Below, piece by piece: positions 54,101 through 62,610 of a stretch of 64,000 nucleotides of DNA. Numbering within the stretch: the first letter of the stretch is position 1; each line of letters begins with the position of its first letter. This stretch comes from Phorcus lineatus. Lineage: Eukaryota; Mollusca; Gastropoda; Trochida; Trochidae. Position numbers and translations under genes: made by a program. The stretch is taken from contig OV121088.1 in assembly GCA_921293015.1 (NCBI GenBank), forward strand, positions 1,116,001-1,180,000. The letters run 5' to 3'. Under the pieces are notes generated by a model. That model did not search any database and had not been told where the DNA came from. It worked only from the letters and a program-made list of their open reading frames with translations.

Positions 54101-55106
54101 AAATCATGTCCAATATCACTTGCTTGGTAACGGTGTTAGTATCTACACCGAAACGTCGCAATCCTGCAATAAAGAAGTTGTAAAACCATATAACTTGTTC
54201 TCTATTTGATTAATATTGTTGTTTCGGAAGGAATGTTAGTGAAACTTTTTTGTAAAAGATTTACCTTCAACAGAAAAAGTTCATCCCAGAAATTGGCATT
54301 GCCTCGTGATGGATCCTCACCCTGTATGAGAAGGTAAATGTCAATATGTCACAAGATCCCTCACAAGATGTCACAAATGTTCAACTGTTAGACATGCCCA
54401 ACATTCAAAATCAAAGTCAAGGTTATTGGAAGAATAAAAAAACCAGAGTTTCAAAATCAGTACTTTCTTGTTTATATCAAATAGGTAACTTCATTCAACT
54501 TTTTATGCTTAAAATAAAAATTATTACTTGCTTTTTGTCTTTCTCTCTGATTGAACATCATAAATATTAACATTTTCAAGTTCATTTGAGGACCAAAGTT
54601 GCATTCTCCCTAATGAAACAACACATGAACATTCACGGTTGGGACAAAAAGTCTTGTCTGTAATAGGAAACAGGCATATTTCTATGTGTCCTAAGTAAGA
54701 ACAATCTGCAATGGATTTTTAGAAAAATACAGTAAAATCTGAATTGTTTGATTAAAATAGGACTATAGGACTTGAGTCTTTTTTAAAACAATGATAAGGA
54801 ATAAAACATTGCTCAAATTATCAACTTTCCCGCCTAATGCAATGGTTTGAAACTCTTAACTTTGTCCAGTTAGGAGAATGCGATATTCATAATTTGAATT
54901 CATAGTATATATATCTATATAAATTTATATGCTTGATCCTGCTTTGAATGACCTCTTGTTTATTTCACTTCATCAACATTTATTACCTGAAAGAAAGCTT
55001 CATAGATCTGAACAATCTTTTCCTTCAAAGCCATCTTGGACGTTGAGCCCTTCCTGAGCAACAGAGATGGTCCTTTCTCCTTCATTGGTGTTGTTTCCAG
55101 ACTCAT
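30084..55106 (-). CDS. ARMH3: ARMH3 (C10orf76) orthologue, complete, 26 coding exons
   Basis: Armadillo-like helical domain protein 3. Known role in animals: a cytosolic protein recruited to the Golgi that binds PI 4-kinase beta and GBF1, supporting PI4P production and Arf1 activation; it is also a host factor for some enteroviruses. Seen here: 26 exons on the minus strand whose phases join without a break into 2,070 coding bases, i.e. 689 residues plus stop, which as I recall is the human length. Nearly every exon matches the human protein in order, including the N-terminal Lys/Ser-rich region, the helical repeats (residues about 25-325), a Thr/Pro/Ser-rich linker (about 325-345), and the conserved C-terminal DUF1741-type half (about 400-689). 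The start ATG follows a splice acceptor by 13 bases, so a noncoding first exon lies upstream. The introns are heavily loaded with repeats. The gene is head-to-head with LRP2BP. Recognition is by sequence recall, not by a search. Confidence 0.96.
30177..34339 (-). other. ARMH3 intron 25 (4.2 kb)
   Basis: Longest intron after intron 12. Apart from the 22-bp array it holds unrecognised AT-rich DNA, a small perfect hairpin ACTATCAC/GTGATAGT near 30888-30906, and a GC-richer patch at about 31600-31800. No exon seen. Confidence 0.8.
32522..32965. repeat. 22-bp tandem array, about 20 units (ARMH3 intron 25)
   Basis: Units of AGGCAATGATACAGATTTCC plus TC, with variants TTGCTG and AATTATAC. Higher-order doubling is visible between 32660 and 32850. 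No coding evidence on either strand. Confidence 0.93.
34340..34456 (-). CDS. ARMH3: ARMH3 coding exon 25 (residues 621-659)
   Basis: Encodes V then [20 protein letters not shown] and [18 protein letters not shown]; human has [20 protein letters not shown]. Phase 0; acceptor ATCAG, donor GTGAGT. The next intron is 4.2 kb long. Confidence 0.98.
34638..34660. mobile_element. Solitary end related to the 14.3-kb element
   Basis: TTAAAGGGCCACAGAGTATG matches the left end of the element at 14289 with one change. I found no matching opposite end in the intron, so this is a truncated copy. Confidence 0.5.
34994..35072 (-). CDS. ARMH3: ARMH3 coding exon 24 (residues 594-620)
   Basis: Encodes [19 protein letters not shown] then SSLTEEQ; human has AIINHFNPKIESYAAVNHI and SQLSEEQ. 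Acceptor TTCTAG, donor GTAATT. Confidence 0.97.
35530..35860 (+). other. Possible retroelement 3' tail (ARMH3 intron 23)
   Basis: A GC-richer stretch ends ACACTTAAATAAAATATTTT followed by a CTTT run, which looks like the 3' end of a reverse-transcribed element. No coding part recognised. Weak. Confidence 0.25.
35962..36037 (-). CDS. ARMH3: ARMH3 coding exon 23 (residues 569-594)
   Basis: Encodes [11 protein letters not shown] then [14 protein letters not shown]; human has KEAASKVTHSLVNIR. Ends in phase 2; the donor is again GTCAGT, acceptor TTCCAG. Confidence 0.94.
36293..36596. mobile_element. Inverted-repeat element, TATCCCCCGCC ends, ARMH3 intron 22
   Basis: About 304 bp from TATCCCCCGCC to GGCGGGGGATA, with a second inner TATCCCCCGCC near 36563 that forms a terminal hairpin with the right end. 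Carries CATACCAAGTTTCGTCGAGA and GGATGGACGGAGA, phrases familiar from mollusc repeats. No coding sequence. Confidence 0.75.
36794..36920 (-). CDS. ARMH3: ARMH3 coding exon 22 (residues 527-569)
   Basis: Includes [20 protein letters not shown] and [17 protein letters not shown]; human has [20 protein letters not shown] and YYEIIRMHQSFDNLYSM. The longest coding exon and very well conserved. Donor GTCAGT. Confidence 0.98.
37478..37560 (-). CDS. ARMH3: ARMH3 coding exon 21 (residues 499-526)
   Basis: Encodes [20 protein letters not shown] then NIFHLCSK; human has [20 protein letters not shown]. Acceptor TTTAG, donor GTAGGT. Confidence 0.97.
37875..37963 (-). CDS. ARMH3: ARMH3 coding exon 20 (residues 469-499)
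   Basis: Encodes LRCLGII then [19 protein letters not shown] and EMWT; human has HKLLCYQKKCRVRLHYTWR. Acceptor CCTAG, donor GTGAGG. Confidence 0.97.
38590..38603. repeat. Poly-G tract (ARMH3 intron 19)
   Basis: A run of 13 or so G at the edge of a CpG-containing patch. Prone to length error in sequencing. Confidence 0.85.
38743..38803 (-). CDS. ARMH3: ARMH3 coding exon 19 (residues 449-469)
   Basis: Encodes [20 protein letters not shown] plus two bases; human has [20 protein letters not shown]. Acceptor TTTCAG, donor GTAAGT. Confidence 0.97.
39204..39273 (-). CDS. ARMH3: ARMH3 coding exon 18 (residues 426-449)
   Basis: Encodes [20 protein letters not shown] then SLL and one base; human has [20 protein letters not shown]. 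Acceptor TAACAG, donor GTGAGA. Confidence 0.95.
39530..39785. repeat. ~110-bp tandem repeat, 2.3 units (ARMH3 intron 17)
   Basis: GAGTAAGCAAATACTAACTT, then AATTCAAAACATCAGTTTGA and TAAATCAGTATACAT, recur with small changes near 39540 and 39650. A third, worn unit follows near 39735. Abuts the exon 17 donor region. Confidence 0.88.
39820..39885 (-). CDS. ARMH3: ARMH3 coding exon 17 (residues 404-425)
   Basis: Encodes [20 protein letters not shown] plus RM; human has [20 protein letters not shown]. Phase 0; acceptor TTGCAG, donor GTGAGC. Confidence 0.97.
40277..40335 (-). CDS. ARMH3: ARMH3 coding exon 16 (residues 384-403)
   Basis: Encodes [20 protein letters not shown]; human has [20 protein letters not shown]. 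Ends at phase 0; acceptor TTTCAG, donor GTGAGA. Confidence 0.95.
41042..41470. mobile_element. Inverted-repeat element, TGTCCCCCGCC ends, ARMH3 intron 15
   Basis: About 429 bp from CAATGTCCCCCGCC to GGCGGGGGACAAT, with an inner TAGTCCCCCG hairpin partner at the right end. A ~135-bp internal tandem duplication: GTGTCATGGTGAC...CATGAGTTATCGCGTTAACA near 41110-41250 and again near 41265-41395. Ends ACGTACGTACGTACGGACAG before the hairpin. Common type in bivalves. Confidence 0.8.
41650..41751 (-). CDS. ARMH3: ARMH3 coding exon 15 (residues 350-384)
   Basis: Completes Gly 350 and encodes [14 protein letters not shown] then [19 protein letters not shown]; human has [20 protein letters not shown]. 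Ends in phase 1; acceptor GGCAG, donor GTTGGT. Confidence 0.96.
42046..42375. mobile_element. Fold-back element, copy 1 (ARMH3 intron 14)
   Basis: Left arm CATCCTGCTAAATCAGTG...ATGAATCCGCCCTC pairs with the right arm CGGATTCATAAACGC...TAGCAGGATG over about 65 bp. The centre contains ACATTTCATTGGCTGAAA. No coding sequence. Same family as 51187-51499. Confidence 0.75.
43427..43502 (-). CDS. ARMH3: ARMH3 coding exon 14 (Thr/Pro/Ser-rich linker, residues 325-350)
   Basis: Encodes [18 protein letters not shown] then SPVLDNQ, a low-complexity linker at the same place as human VTTPVSPAPTTPVTPLGTTP. Identity is not expected here. Position and phase (ends in phase 1) fix it. Acceptor TTGCAG, donor GTGGGC. 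Confidence 0.9.
43654..43729 (-). CDS. ARMH3: ARMH3 coding exon 13 (residues 299-324)
   Basis: Encodes [19 protein letters not shown] then ITALTH; human has [19 protein letters not shown]. Acceptor TTTCAG lies just past the left end of the intron-12 element; donor GTAAGT. Confidence 0.96.
44270..47290. repeat. Degenerate ~190-bp satellite-like units inside the intron-12 element
   Basis: A motif of the form CTTTAATTCCATGTATAATA, then an ATGCGCA box and AATAAAGA, recurs at about 44275, 44455, 44655, 44845, 45035, 45185, 46135, 46325, 46520, 46725, 47100 and 47255. Several units also carry GCGCCGCACAAA or TCATATCTCCCGAAC. Spacing is usually 170-200 bp. Units are well diverged, so the array is old. 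Confidence 0.75.
45410..45680. repeat. ~80-bp tandem repeat, 3-4 units
   Basis: ACCGCCATCAGGTCA recurs at 45422, 45500 and 45581, and as ACCGCCACCAGGT at 45663, with shared TCCAACGAAAATGTT and GAGACACAGTATGTCGG between. Period 78-82 bp. Nested in the intron-12 element. Confidence 0.9.
47969..48015 (-). CDS. ARMH3: ARMH3 coding exon 12 (residues 284-299), followed by a GC donor
   Basis: Encodes [15 protein letters not shown] plus two bases of Arg 299; human has VGSMFIADAHEKISVQ. The exon must end before GCAAGT, the usual sequence of GC-AG introns, for the codon to join with exon 13 (AG + G). No GT donor gives the right phase nearby, and reading on in frame soon hits a stop. The intron that follows holds a 3.84-kb element. 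Confidence 0.9.
48270..48330 (-). CDS. ARMH3: ARMH3 coding exon 11 (residues 263-283)
   Basis: Completes Arg 263, then [20 protein letters not shown], matching human HQSGFFSALTNM. Ends at phase 0; acceptor TTCCAG, donor GTGAGT. Confidence 0.95.
48922..48965 (-). CDS. ARMH3: ARMH3 coding exon 10 (residues 249-263, split codon)
   Basis: Encodes [14 protein letters not shown] plus two bases of an Arg codon (human GMGLVIAQALSEYNR). Ends in phase 2 and joins exon 11, which supplies the third base. Donor GTAGGT. Confidence 0.92.
49317..49373 (-). CDS. ARMH3: ARMH3 coding exon 9 (residues 230-248)
   Basis: Encodes [19 protein letters not shown]; human has [19 protein letters not shown]. Phase 0; acceptor TTCCAG, donor GTATGT. 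Confidence 0.96.
50051..50137 (-). CDS. ARMH3: ARMH3 coding exon 8 (residues 201-229)
   Basis: Encodes [10 protein letters not shown] then [19 protein letters not shown]; human has [20 protein letters not shown]. Phase 0; acceptor TTTCAG, donor GTGGGA. Confidence 0.96.
50776..50850 (-). CDS. ARMH3: ARMH3 coding exon 7 (residues 176-200)
   Basis: Encodes [20 protein letters not shown] plus ESLIM; human has [20 protein letters not shown]. One of the best conserved exons. Phase 0; donor GTGGGT. Confidence 0.97.
51187..51499. mobile_element. Fold-back element, copy 2 (ARMH3 intron 6)
   Basis: Left arm CATCAGCTTATTTGAATCCA plus CAGAGCTCCTTC pairs with the right arm GAAGGAGCTCTGCAGATTCA plus AATACGGTGATG. 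The centre has AACATTTCATTGGCTGAAA, matching the centre of the element at 42.2 kb. Confidence 0.72.
51591..51683 (-). CDS. ARMH3: ARMH3 coding exon 6 (residues 145-175)
   Basis: Encodes [20 protein letters not shown] then [11 protein letters not shown], matching human SLKSLCLKLLLCLVT. Phase 0; acceptor TTTCAG, donor GTGAGT. Confidence 0.94.
52138..52245 (-). CDS. ARMH3: ARMH3 coding exon 5 (residues 109-144)
   Basis: Begins [20 protein letters not shown] and continues [16 protein letters not shown], matching human [20 protein letters not shown] and IINMLMGFDKAE. Phase 0; acceptor TTTCAG, donor GTAAAC. Confidence 0.96.
52685..52765 (-). CDS. ARMH3: ARMH3 coding exon 4 (residues 82-108)
   Basis: Includes [20 protein letters not shown], matching human [20 protein letters not shown]. 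Phase 0; acceptor ATTCAG, donor GTAAGT. Confidence 0.95.
53188..53605. mobile_element. TTAA-flanked short transposon, AGAGCCACTC family, copy 2 (inverted)
   Basis: About 418 bp in ARMH3 intron 3, bounded by TTAA on both sides with inverted ends AGAGCCACTCCGTGA and GGAGTGGCTCT. Its body matches copies 1 and 3 in the opposite orientation, with an internal deletion in the middle. Ends 55 bases from exon 3. Confidence 0.85.
53661..53726 (-). CDS. ARMH3: ARMH3 coding exon 3 (residues 60-81)
   Basis: Encodes [19 protein letters not shown] followed by NLK, matching human VNLEYLEGKLESLDGEELM. Phase 0; acceptor ATTTAG, donor GTAAGA. A TTAA-flanked transposon ends only about 55 bases downstream, in the intron. 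Confidence 0.94.
53852..53936. repeat. 17-bp tandem repeat, 4-5 units (ARMH3 intron 2)
   Basis: Units of CCCTTTAAGCGCTCTCT, one shortened to about 12 bp, with variants AGAGCTATCT. Confidence 0.9.
53948..54029. repeat. Imperfect hairpin (ARMH3 intron 2)
   Basis: ATATTGATAAGGTTAACAAG and CTTGTTGACCTTATCAATAT pair over about 20 bases with one G-T type mismatch, around a 35-40 base loop that contains a further GTTGATAAGGTTGAT. Confidence 0.88.
54124..54185 (+). other. Hairpin with GAAAC box and AATAAAG tail, possible retroelement remnant
   Basis: GGTGTTAGTATCTACACC followed by GAAACGTCGC resembles the helix II plus GAAAC part of a hammerhead ribozyme of the kind found in Penelope-like elements. 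The preceding TTGGTAAC does not match the CTGATGA core. GCAATAAAGAAGTTG follows. Probably a decayed 3' end or only a look-alike. Confidence 0.3.
54265..54321 (-). CDS. ARMH3: ARMH3 coding exon 2 (residues 41-59)
   Basis: Encodes [19 protein letters not shown], matching human TEDPSKCSPRFWEELFLMK. Phase 0 at both ends; acceptor CATACAG, donor GTAAAT. Confidence 0.95.
54987..55106 (-). CDS. ARMH3: ARMH3 coding exon 1 (residues 1-40)
   Basis: Starts [20 protein letters not shown] and ends [13 protein letters not shown], phase 0. The RKGSTSK and [10 protein letters not shown] parts match the human N-terminus ([22 protein letters not shown]). The donor is GTAATA. A TTTCAG acceptor ends 13 bases upstream of the ATG (acceptor AG at 55120-55121), so the true exon begins at 55,119. 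The upstream codons carry no in-frame ATG. Confidence 0.93.
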
Positions 55107-55126
55107 TTCTGGTCCTTGGCTGAAAC

Positions 55127-55602
55127 ATAAAGAGCCACTCCGTGATTTTCATAACACATTATTTACATTTGATACGAACCTAAATGTCATATGTGGTGAT
55201 ATAAAATCAAAACATCTTAACTTTTCATGTCCAAAAGACATATATATGACAAATACTGGTTTTCCACAAAAATCTAAAAACAGCCTTATATATGCAAAAA
55301 GGTGTAGATATCACGTCTAATATACATGGATACTAGTTATATAACCTAACAAACATTATCAACTTCTAACTGCCCTCCTCGCTGTTTTAGACAAGTCTCC
55401 AAAATTACGTTTGACTATTTGACGCGCGCCACTTTCTGGTTTTTGATCATAATTGCGACGTTCTACCTTCATATTGTCATTGTAAAAAAACAATAAGCTT
55501 TAAAATGTTTCATTTTGGTAGCAGTCGATACTTCGCGATCAAATGACACCATTGATTAAGTTTGGCATATATGATTCCAACAACTCATGGAGTCGCTCTT
55601 AA
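55127..55602. mobile_element. TTAA-flanked short transposon, AGAGCCACTC family, copy 3
   Basis: About 475 bp with terminal inverted repeats AGAGCCACTC/GAGTCGCTC and a recognisable copy of the 21.2-kb element along its whole length. The flanks are TAA and TTAA, a slightly worn TTAA duplication. The left end lies 6-10 bases from the ARMH3 exon 1 acceptor. No transposase; non-autonomous. Confidence 0.85.
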
Positions 55603-56439
55603 TGAGTATGTGGAAAAGCTTTCTAACTTTGTAGGAGTTTGTTTGTATGCATCAGTGTTCAAGATTTTTGAGTAACTCGAGAATGAATGTGTGAATCTTG
55701 CAAGGGACAATGACCTGAAAAAGTTAAGAAATGTGTTCCTTTGTTTTAACTAATTAATCTGTAGTAATGCTCTTTACTGGGCACTAAAGACTATCAACTG
55801 CTTTATGTTAAAAACCCTTACACTAGACAAATTATACTAAAACATTGTCAACGAGGTTCCAAGGGTTTAAAAAAAGAATTCTACAGTGGGGCTAAAGAAA
55901 ACAGTCTTATGCGAATCCAAGGCCTAAAGAGATAGTTCAATTGTCTTGTGCCTGGTAAAATGCATATAGCCAATCTTATAAACCCATCCAACAGTATTCA
56001 TATATATGTTTTCATCACGGGTGATAAAGCACACATTAGTATTTTATGCAATAATTTATTGTCATATGCTAGAAAGCAAAATTGGCTGGTTATAAAAGTT
56101 CTTTACTTTATCTTCAAGTAGTTACTAAAATGTCTTCGGCTAAATAACCCATTCCAATTGTATCATGACATTTGATTTGATTTCTAATTAATTAGCGCAA
56201 ATAGCACAGTTGGTTATCAATCAATTAACATTCTTTCCTGCGATCTTGCTCAATAAACATTGATACAGATTGAGCAAAAGCATGTTGATTACGAATTCGT
56301 TGAATGAATGGGTCTAATGCGCACAAAAATTAAACCGTATAGGACAATCATCGCAAAACAGATACCGTTATGACTTTGTTTGTAATGTATGGAAAAAACT
56401 CGCCAGTAATAAAAAAAATAATCACCTTTTCATTTGATT

Positions 56440-56600
56440 ACACGTAATCCGCACCGCTTCCTAGTAGTAGACGACCACTTCCGTCAGTCTCGCAGTAAAT
56501 GTCAATTTATATTTTTAATAATACTAATCGTATTATCTAAATATTGTTGAAGAAATTTTATTTTACTTACATCGCTCACGTGAGGTGAAATTTATAATTT
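56440..56600. promoter_or_regulatory. Candidate bidirectional promoter core
   Basis: The most CpG-containing stretch between the two genes. It has CACTTCCG at 56478-56485 (about), which fits the ETS/GABP motif common in divergent housekeeping promoters, and a palindrome CTCACGTGAG (56575-56584) with a CACGTG E-box. Possible donors face both ways: GTAAGT on the minus strand (56566-56571) and GTGAGG on the plus strand at about 56581. Motif-level inference only. Confidence 0.35.
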
Positions 56601-57229
56601 TTTCTTTAGGTTATTTAAAAGCAATATTTACTGCGTGTCTTAGGTTTCTATGGTGATTACAATTATTACAAGGGGGGTAACTCTGGAAGTTAACACAAAT
56701 GGATGGTAGTGTGTAAATAATTAAGGAGTGGGGATTTCTTATTCATGGAAAATCTATAGATGATGAATGTTCAGCTACATGTAAGACCGATTGCTGTTAA
56801 CTTTATGTAAAACTTGAATTAAAGCTATCATCCTACACGTGCAAATATTTACAGAGAAAAACTTTTTGAAAATATTGTACATATCTCAAAGTTATTTTCA
56901 TGAAGGTAATGAATGAATGCAAAATCAACTTGAATCATTTTGACAATTTATGAAATGAAAAAGCACATATTAAATGCATGAAAGAGAAGAAAACAAAGGC
57001 AAAAGACATTTTTTTCATTGAACAATGTAACAAAGCGTAGACTTCTTAAAACTTACCACTTATTGTCTTTGATTAGATTGCATAATCAAACCTTTTTAAT
57101 TACATTGTCTAATATGTAATAAATTCTGTATGTTTGTGCTTGTCTAGGGTCAATGAATGCTATTATTGTGAAATTATAATTGCTTTCTGTGTAACATGGA
57201 AGGATATTGTCTCAAAACTTGTATCTGTC

Positions 57230-57545
57230 ATTCTAATAATAATAATGTGGATATTTATATGGCGCCTTTCCATGTACTTTTACATTTTCTAAGCGCTACC
57301 TGAGGGAAGTGTACTATCAAAGCAGCTAGTTAGCACGACCATGTAGGTCAGTGCGTCCATGTTTTCAGGTACCCATTTATCCACTGGGTGGAGTGAGCGC
57401 AATGTGGATGAAGTGCCTTGCCCAAGGACAAACCAAGGTTTGGAACCTAGGTAAAAAATCTTTGGTGTCTTCACCAGGATTCAAAACCAGGCCTTTGACA
57501 TGAGAGGCCAGCAGGCTAAGTTACCACTACACCACGGTGATCCAG
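57230..57545 (-). mobile_element. tRNA-derived SINE, minus strand
   Basis: On the minus strand the head reads CCGTGGTGTAGTGGTAACTT (A box), then GCCTCTCATGT at the anticodon position, then GGTTTTGAATCC (B box), resembling tRNA-Glu/Asp. It is followed by a core with TTGGGCAAGGCACTTCATCC and ATAAATGGGTACCTG, and a tail with GGCGCCATATAAAT and ATTATTATTA. Such heads and cores are widespread in marine invertebrates. Inserted 0.14 kb upstream of LRP2BP coding exon 1. Confidence 0.85.
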
Positions 57546-57683
57546 TCTCTTACATTATAGGAACAGGGAAGATAATAGTACTAAACTGACCAAGTGAAAT
57601 AAAGCCATTATGGTTTGTGATTTAAATATACAAAAAAACTTTTTTCAGATTTGGTGAATATACTTAGGCTTTAATAAGTGGAA

Positions 57684-60359
<2,676 letters not shown>

Positions 60360-60983
60360 GTGAGTTGAGTGTCACAAGTACTCCTAGTCACCTTTCACTG
60401 CAAGACAAAACCAAAGTCTCGATCACTGGCTAGTGCCTTGCTGCATTTTGCCAAGTTGGTGATTTGAGTGCAGAGTTTCATCGGCGTGGAGTAGCAAACT
60501 GAGGAAGATTTCTGATTGGATTATCAGGTTCAGCTGCAGTAGGCATATTCAAGAGTTGTCATAGAAAAGCTGGGGCAAATGCAGGATGTTATGAATATAT
60601 ATAGTCCACCGGCCCAGAGGGGTCCCCATGCACCCCCCCCATGGCAGACTGAGACTAACTTTTTTTGAAGCCTTGACATGTCTATTATGCAAATTTGACT
60701 GGTAACAGTGTATAAACTGGGACGAAATGTGTCATTTTTACATATTTCCATGGGTACCCCCCTCAGTCACTTATTCTCTGAAGCGTCACACCAAAAGGTG
60801 GATATCCCCATATCTTTGGTTCTAATTATCATAGAACCATAATCTTGGTATCTAAATGTATGTTTATAAGGTCACTGAATCCATTGACAGACATTTCAGA
60901 TAGCTACGAAATTTGTACGAAATTTTAGGTTTCCATTACAAAAACTCATCATTCATGACTTCGACCGGTCACAATTCTATTTT

Positions 60984-61790
60984 CTCTTCTCTACAGTTAA
61001 TGAATATCATTTTATTTTACATTATTTGCACTGATAGTAGAATTATGAGTACCTGTAACCATTTTGTGTACCTATGTGTACTTATAACAAACAAATTAAG
61101 TGTCCAAAAGCAAACCAAGGGACCTACCGTTAATCTACTATCATTGAAATACACCAACTCAGCCTTGGAAATTTTTTTTTTCTTCCTCTCTATAGTTAAT
61201 GTATATGATTTTATTTTACATTATTTGCACTGAGAATAGAATCTTGAGTACTTGTAACCCTTTTGTGTACTTATGTGTACTTATAACACATAAATTAAGT
61301 GTCCAAAAGTAAACCAAGGGACCTACCGTTAATCTACTATCATTGAAATACACCAACTGAGCTTTGGAAAAAACTATTTTTTCTTCTCTACAGTGAATGT
61401 ATATCACTTTATTTTACATTATTTGCACTGAGAATAGAATATTGAGTACTTGCAACCCTTTTGTGTACTTATGTGTACTTATAACACATAAATTAAGTGT
61501 CCAAAAGCAAACCAAGGGACCTACCGCTAATCCACTATCATTGAAATACACCAACTCAGCCTTGGTAAAACACTATTTTTTCTTCTCTAAAGTTAATGTA
61601 TACTATTTTATTTAACATTATTTGCACTTAGAGTAGAATTATGGATACTTGCAACTCTTTTGTGTATTTGTGTACTTATATCAACCAAGGTTAAGTGTGC
61701 AAAAGCTAACTAAGGGGCCTACAATTAATCTACTATCATTGAAATACACCAAATCAGCCTTGGAAAAAACTCACAATTTTGTATTTTGTT
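60984..61790 (+). repeat. ~199-bp tandem repeat, 4 units (LRP2BP intron 5)
   Basis: GTTAATGTATATCATTTTAT recurs at about 60996, 61195, 61393 and 61592. Each unit runs on through ACATTATTTGCACTGA, TAAGTGTCCAAAAGC, ACCAAGGGACCTACCG and ATTGAAATACACCAACTCAG. Short open frames repeated from unit to unit are by-products. Confidence 0.95.
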
Positions 61791-61800
61791 TTACTGTTTT

Positions 61801-62610
61801 ACTTCTAAATCATTGGGGATTTAAAGGGTTCAAAGAAGAAAGATAACACATAGGTATTAATTCCGTCATTACACACATCACAGGCATGTAGTACAGGAGT
61901 ACATTCTTGCAAATTATTCATTTTTAATCTCCATATGACTGTTTGAATCAGCTGCTTTTTGGACATCAGCAATTTATCAAAATCCTAGTTTTAAGAGAGA
62001 GCATCATCATCAATAACATCACTATACACCACACACCACAACAACGTTCATTATCATCCTCAAAGCTGTCACGTTGCGGGGCCTTGATGTCGACCAACTC
62101 TCTAGGAAGAGCGCACTGGCTCTAGCTTCCCACCCATAAGAGTCGAACTATGTCTCTCATCAGCAACAAGAACAACAGACATTTGAACAGAGATGTATTC
62201 TATAGAGCCTCCTGCTAAATGAAATGCATTGTATGATACTCTAGGCTTTTGATGGTATCATGACAGTGTCCATGTTACATTGTTTGACTCATGTTCACAG
62301 CAATAGACATTCAGTTGCAGACAGCCAACTTTATCAATAGTTTCTGTCAGGTCCACCATAGACAGCAAAATAAATCCTTATAGGTCTTTTATAAGTGATA
62401 TGTACATAAGGAAGACACACTTTATCTTAAAATTCACGTTCCTGAGTACATCATTACCTTGCAATGAGCCTAATCCGATGAGTCCAGCTTCAAGTGGGAT
62501 AAGAATGTCTGAGAAACAACTTCCATCCATTTACTTGCCACGCATCCTTATATATGATCATTCCACTCGGAATGTTCTTATGACTATGATATGGTTTTTA
62601 TATCTATCAT
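61801..62610 (+). repeat. Left arm of 810-bp inverted repeat
   Basis: Reads ACTTCTAAATCATTGGGGAT at its outer end and TTTTTATATCTATCAT at its inner end. It is the reverse complement of 63191-64000 with no net length change and, where checked, one base difference (CGGAATG against CGGTATG). No coding sequence beyond short random frames. Confidence 0.96.

Larger units (their letters stand above)
55107..57683. promoter_or_regulatory. Divergent ARMH3/LRP2BP intergenic and 5' UTR region
   Basis: 2.6 kb between two divergent start codons. Both genes show a splice acceptor just upstream of the ATG, so noncoding first exons lie within. It contains a TTAA-type transposon (55127-55602), AT-rich DNA, a promoter candidate near 56.5 kb and a SINE (57230-57545). 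No other coding sequence seen. Confidence 0.7.

Noticed and set aside
60913-61846. Similar open frames repeated four times
   Set aside because: They recur with the 199-bp tandem unit in an intron; no start context or homology.
62470-62520. Possible hammerhead ribozyme (CCGATGAGTCC with a following stem)
   Set aside because: The core should be CTGATGA, and the stem should be followed by CGAAA; neither fits.
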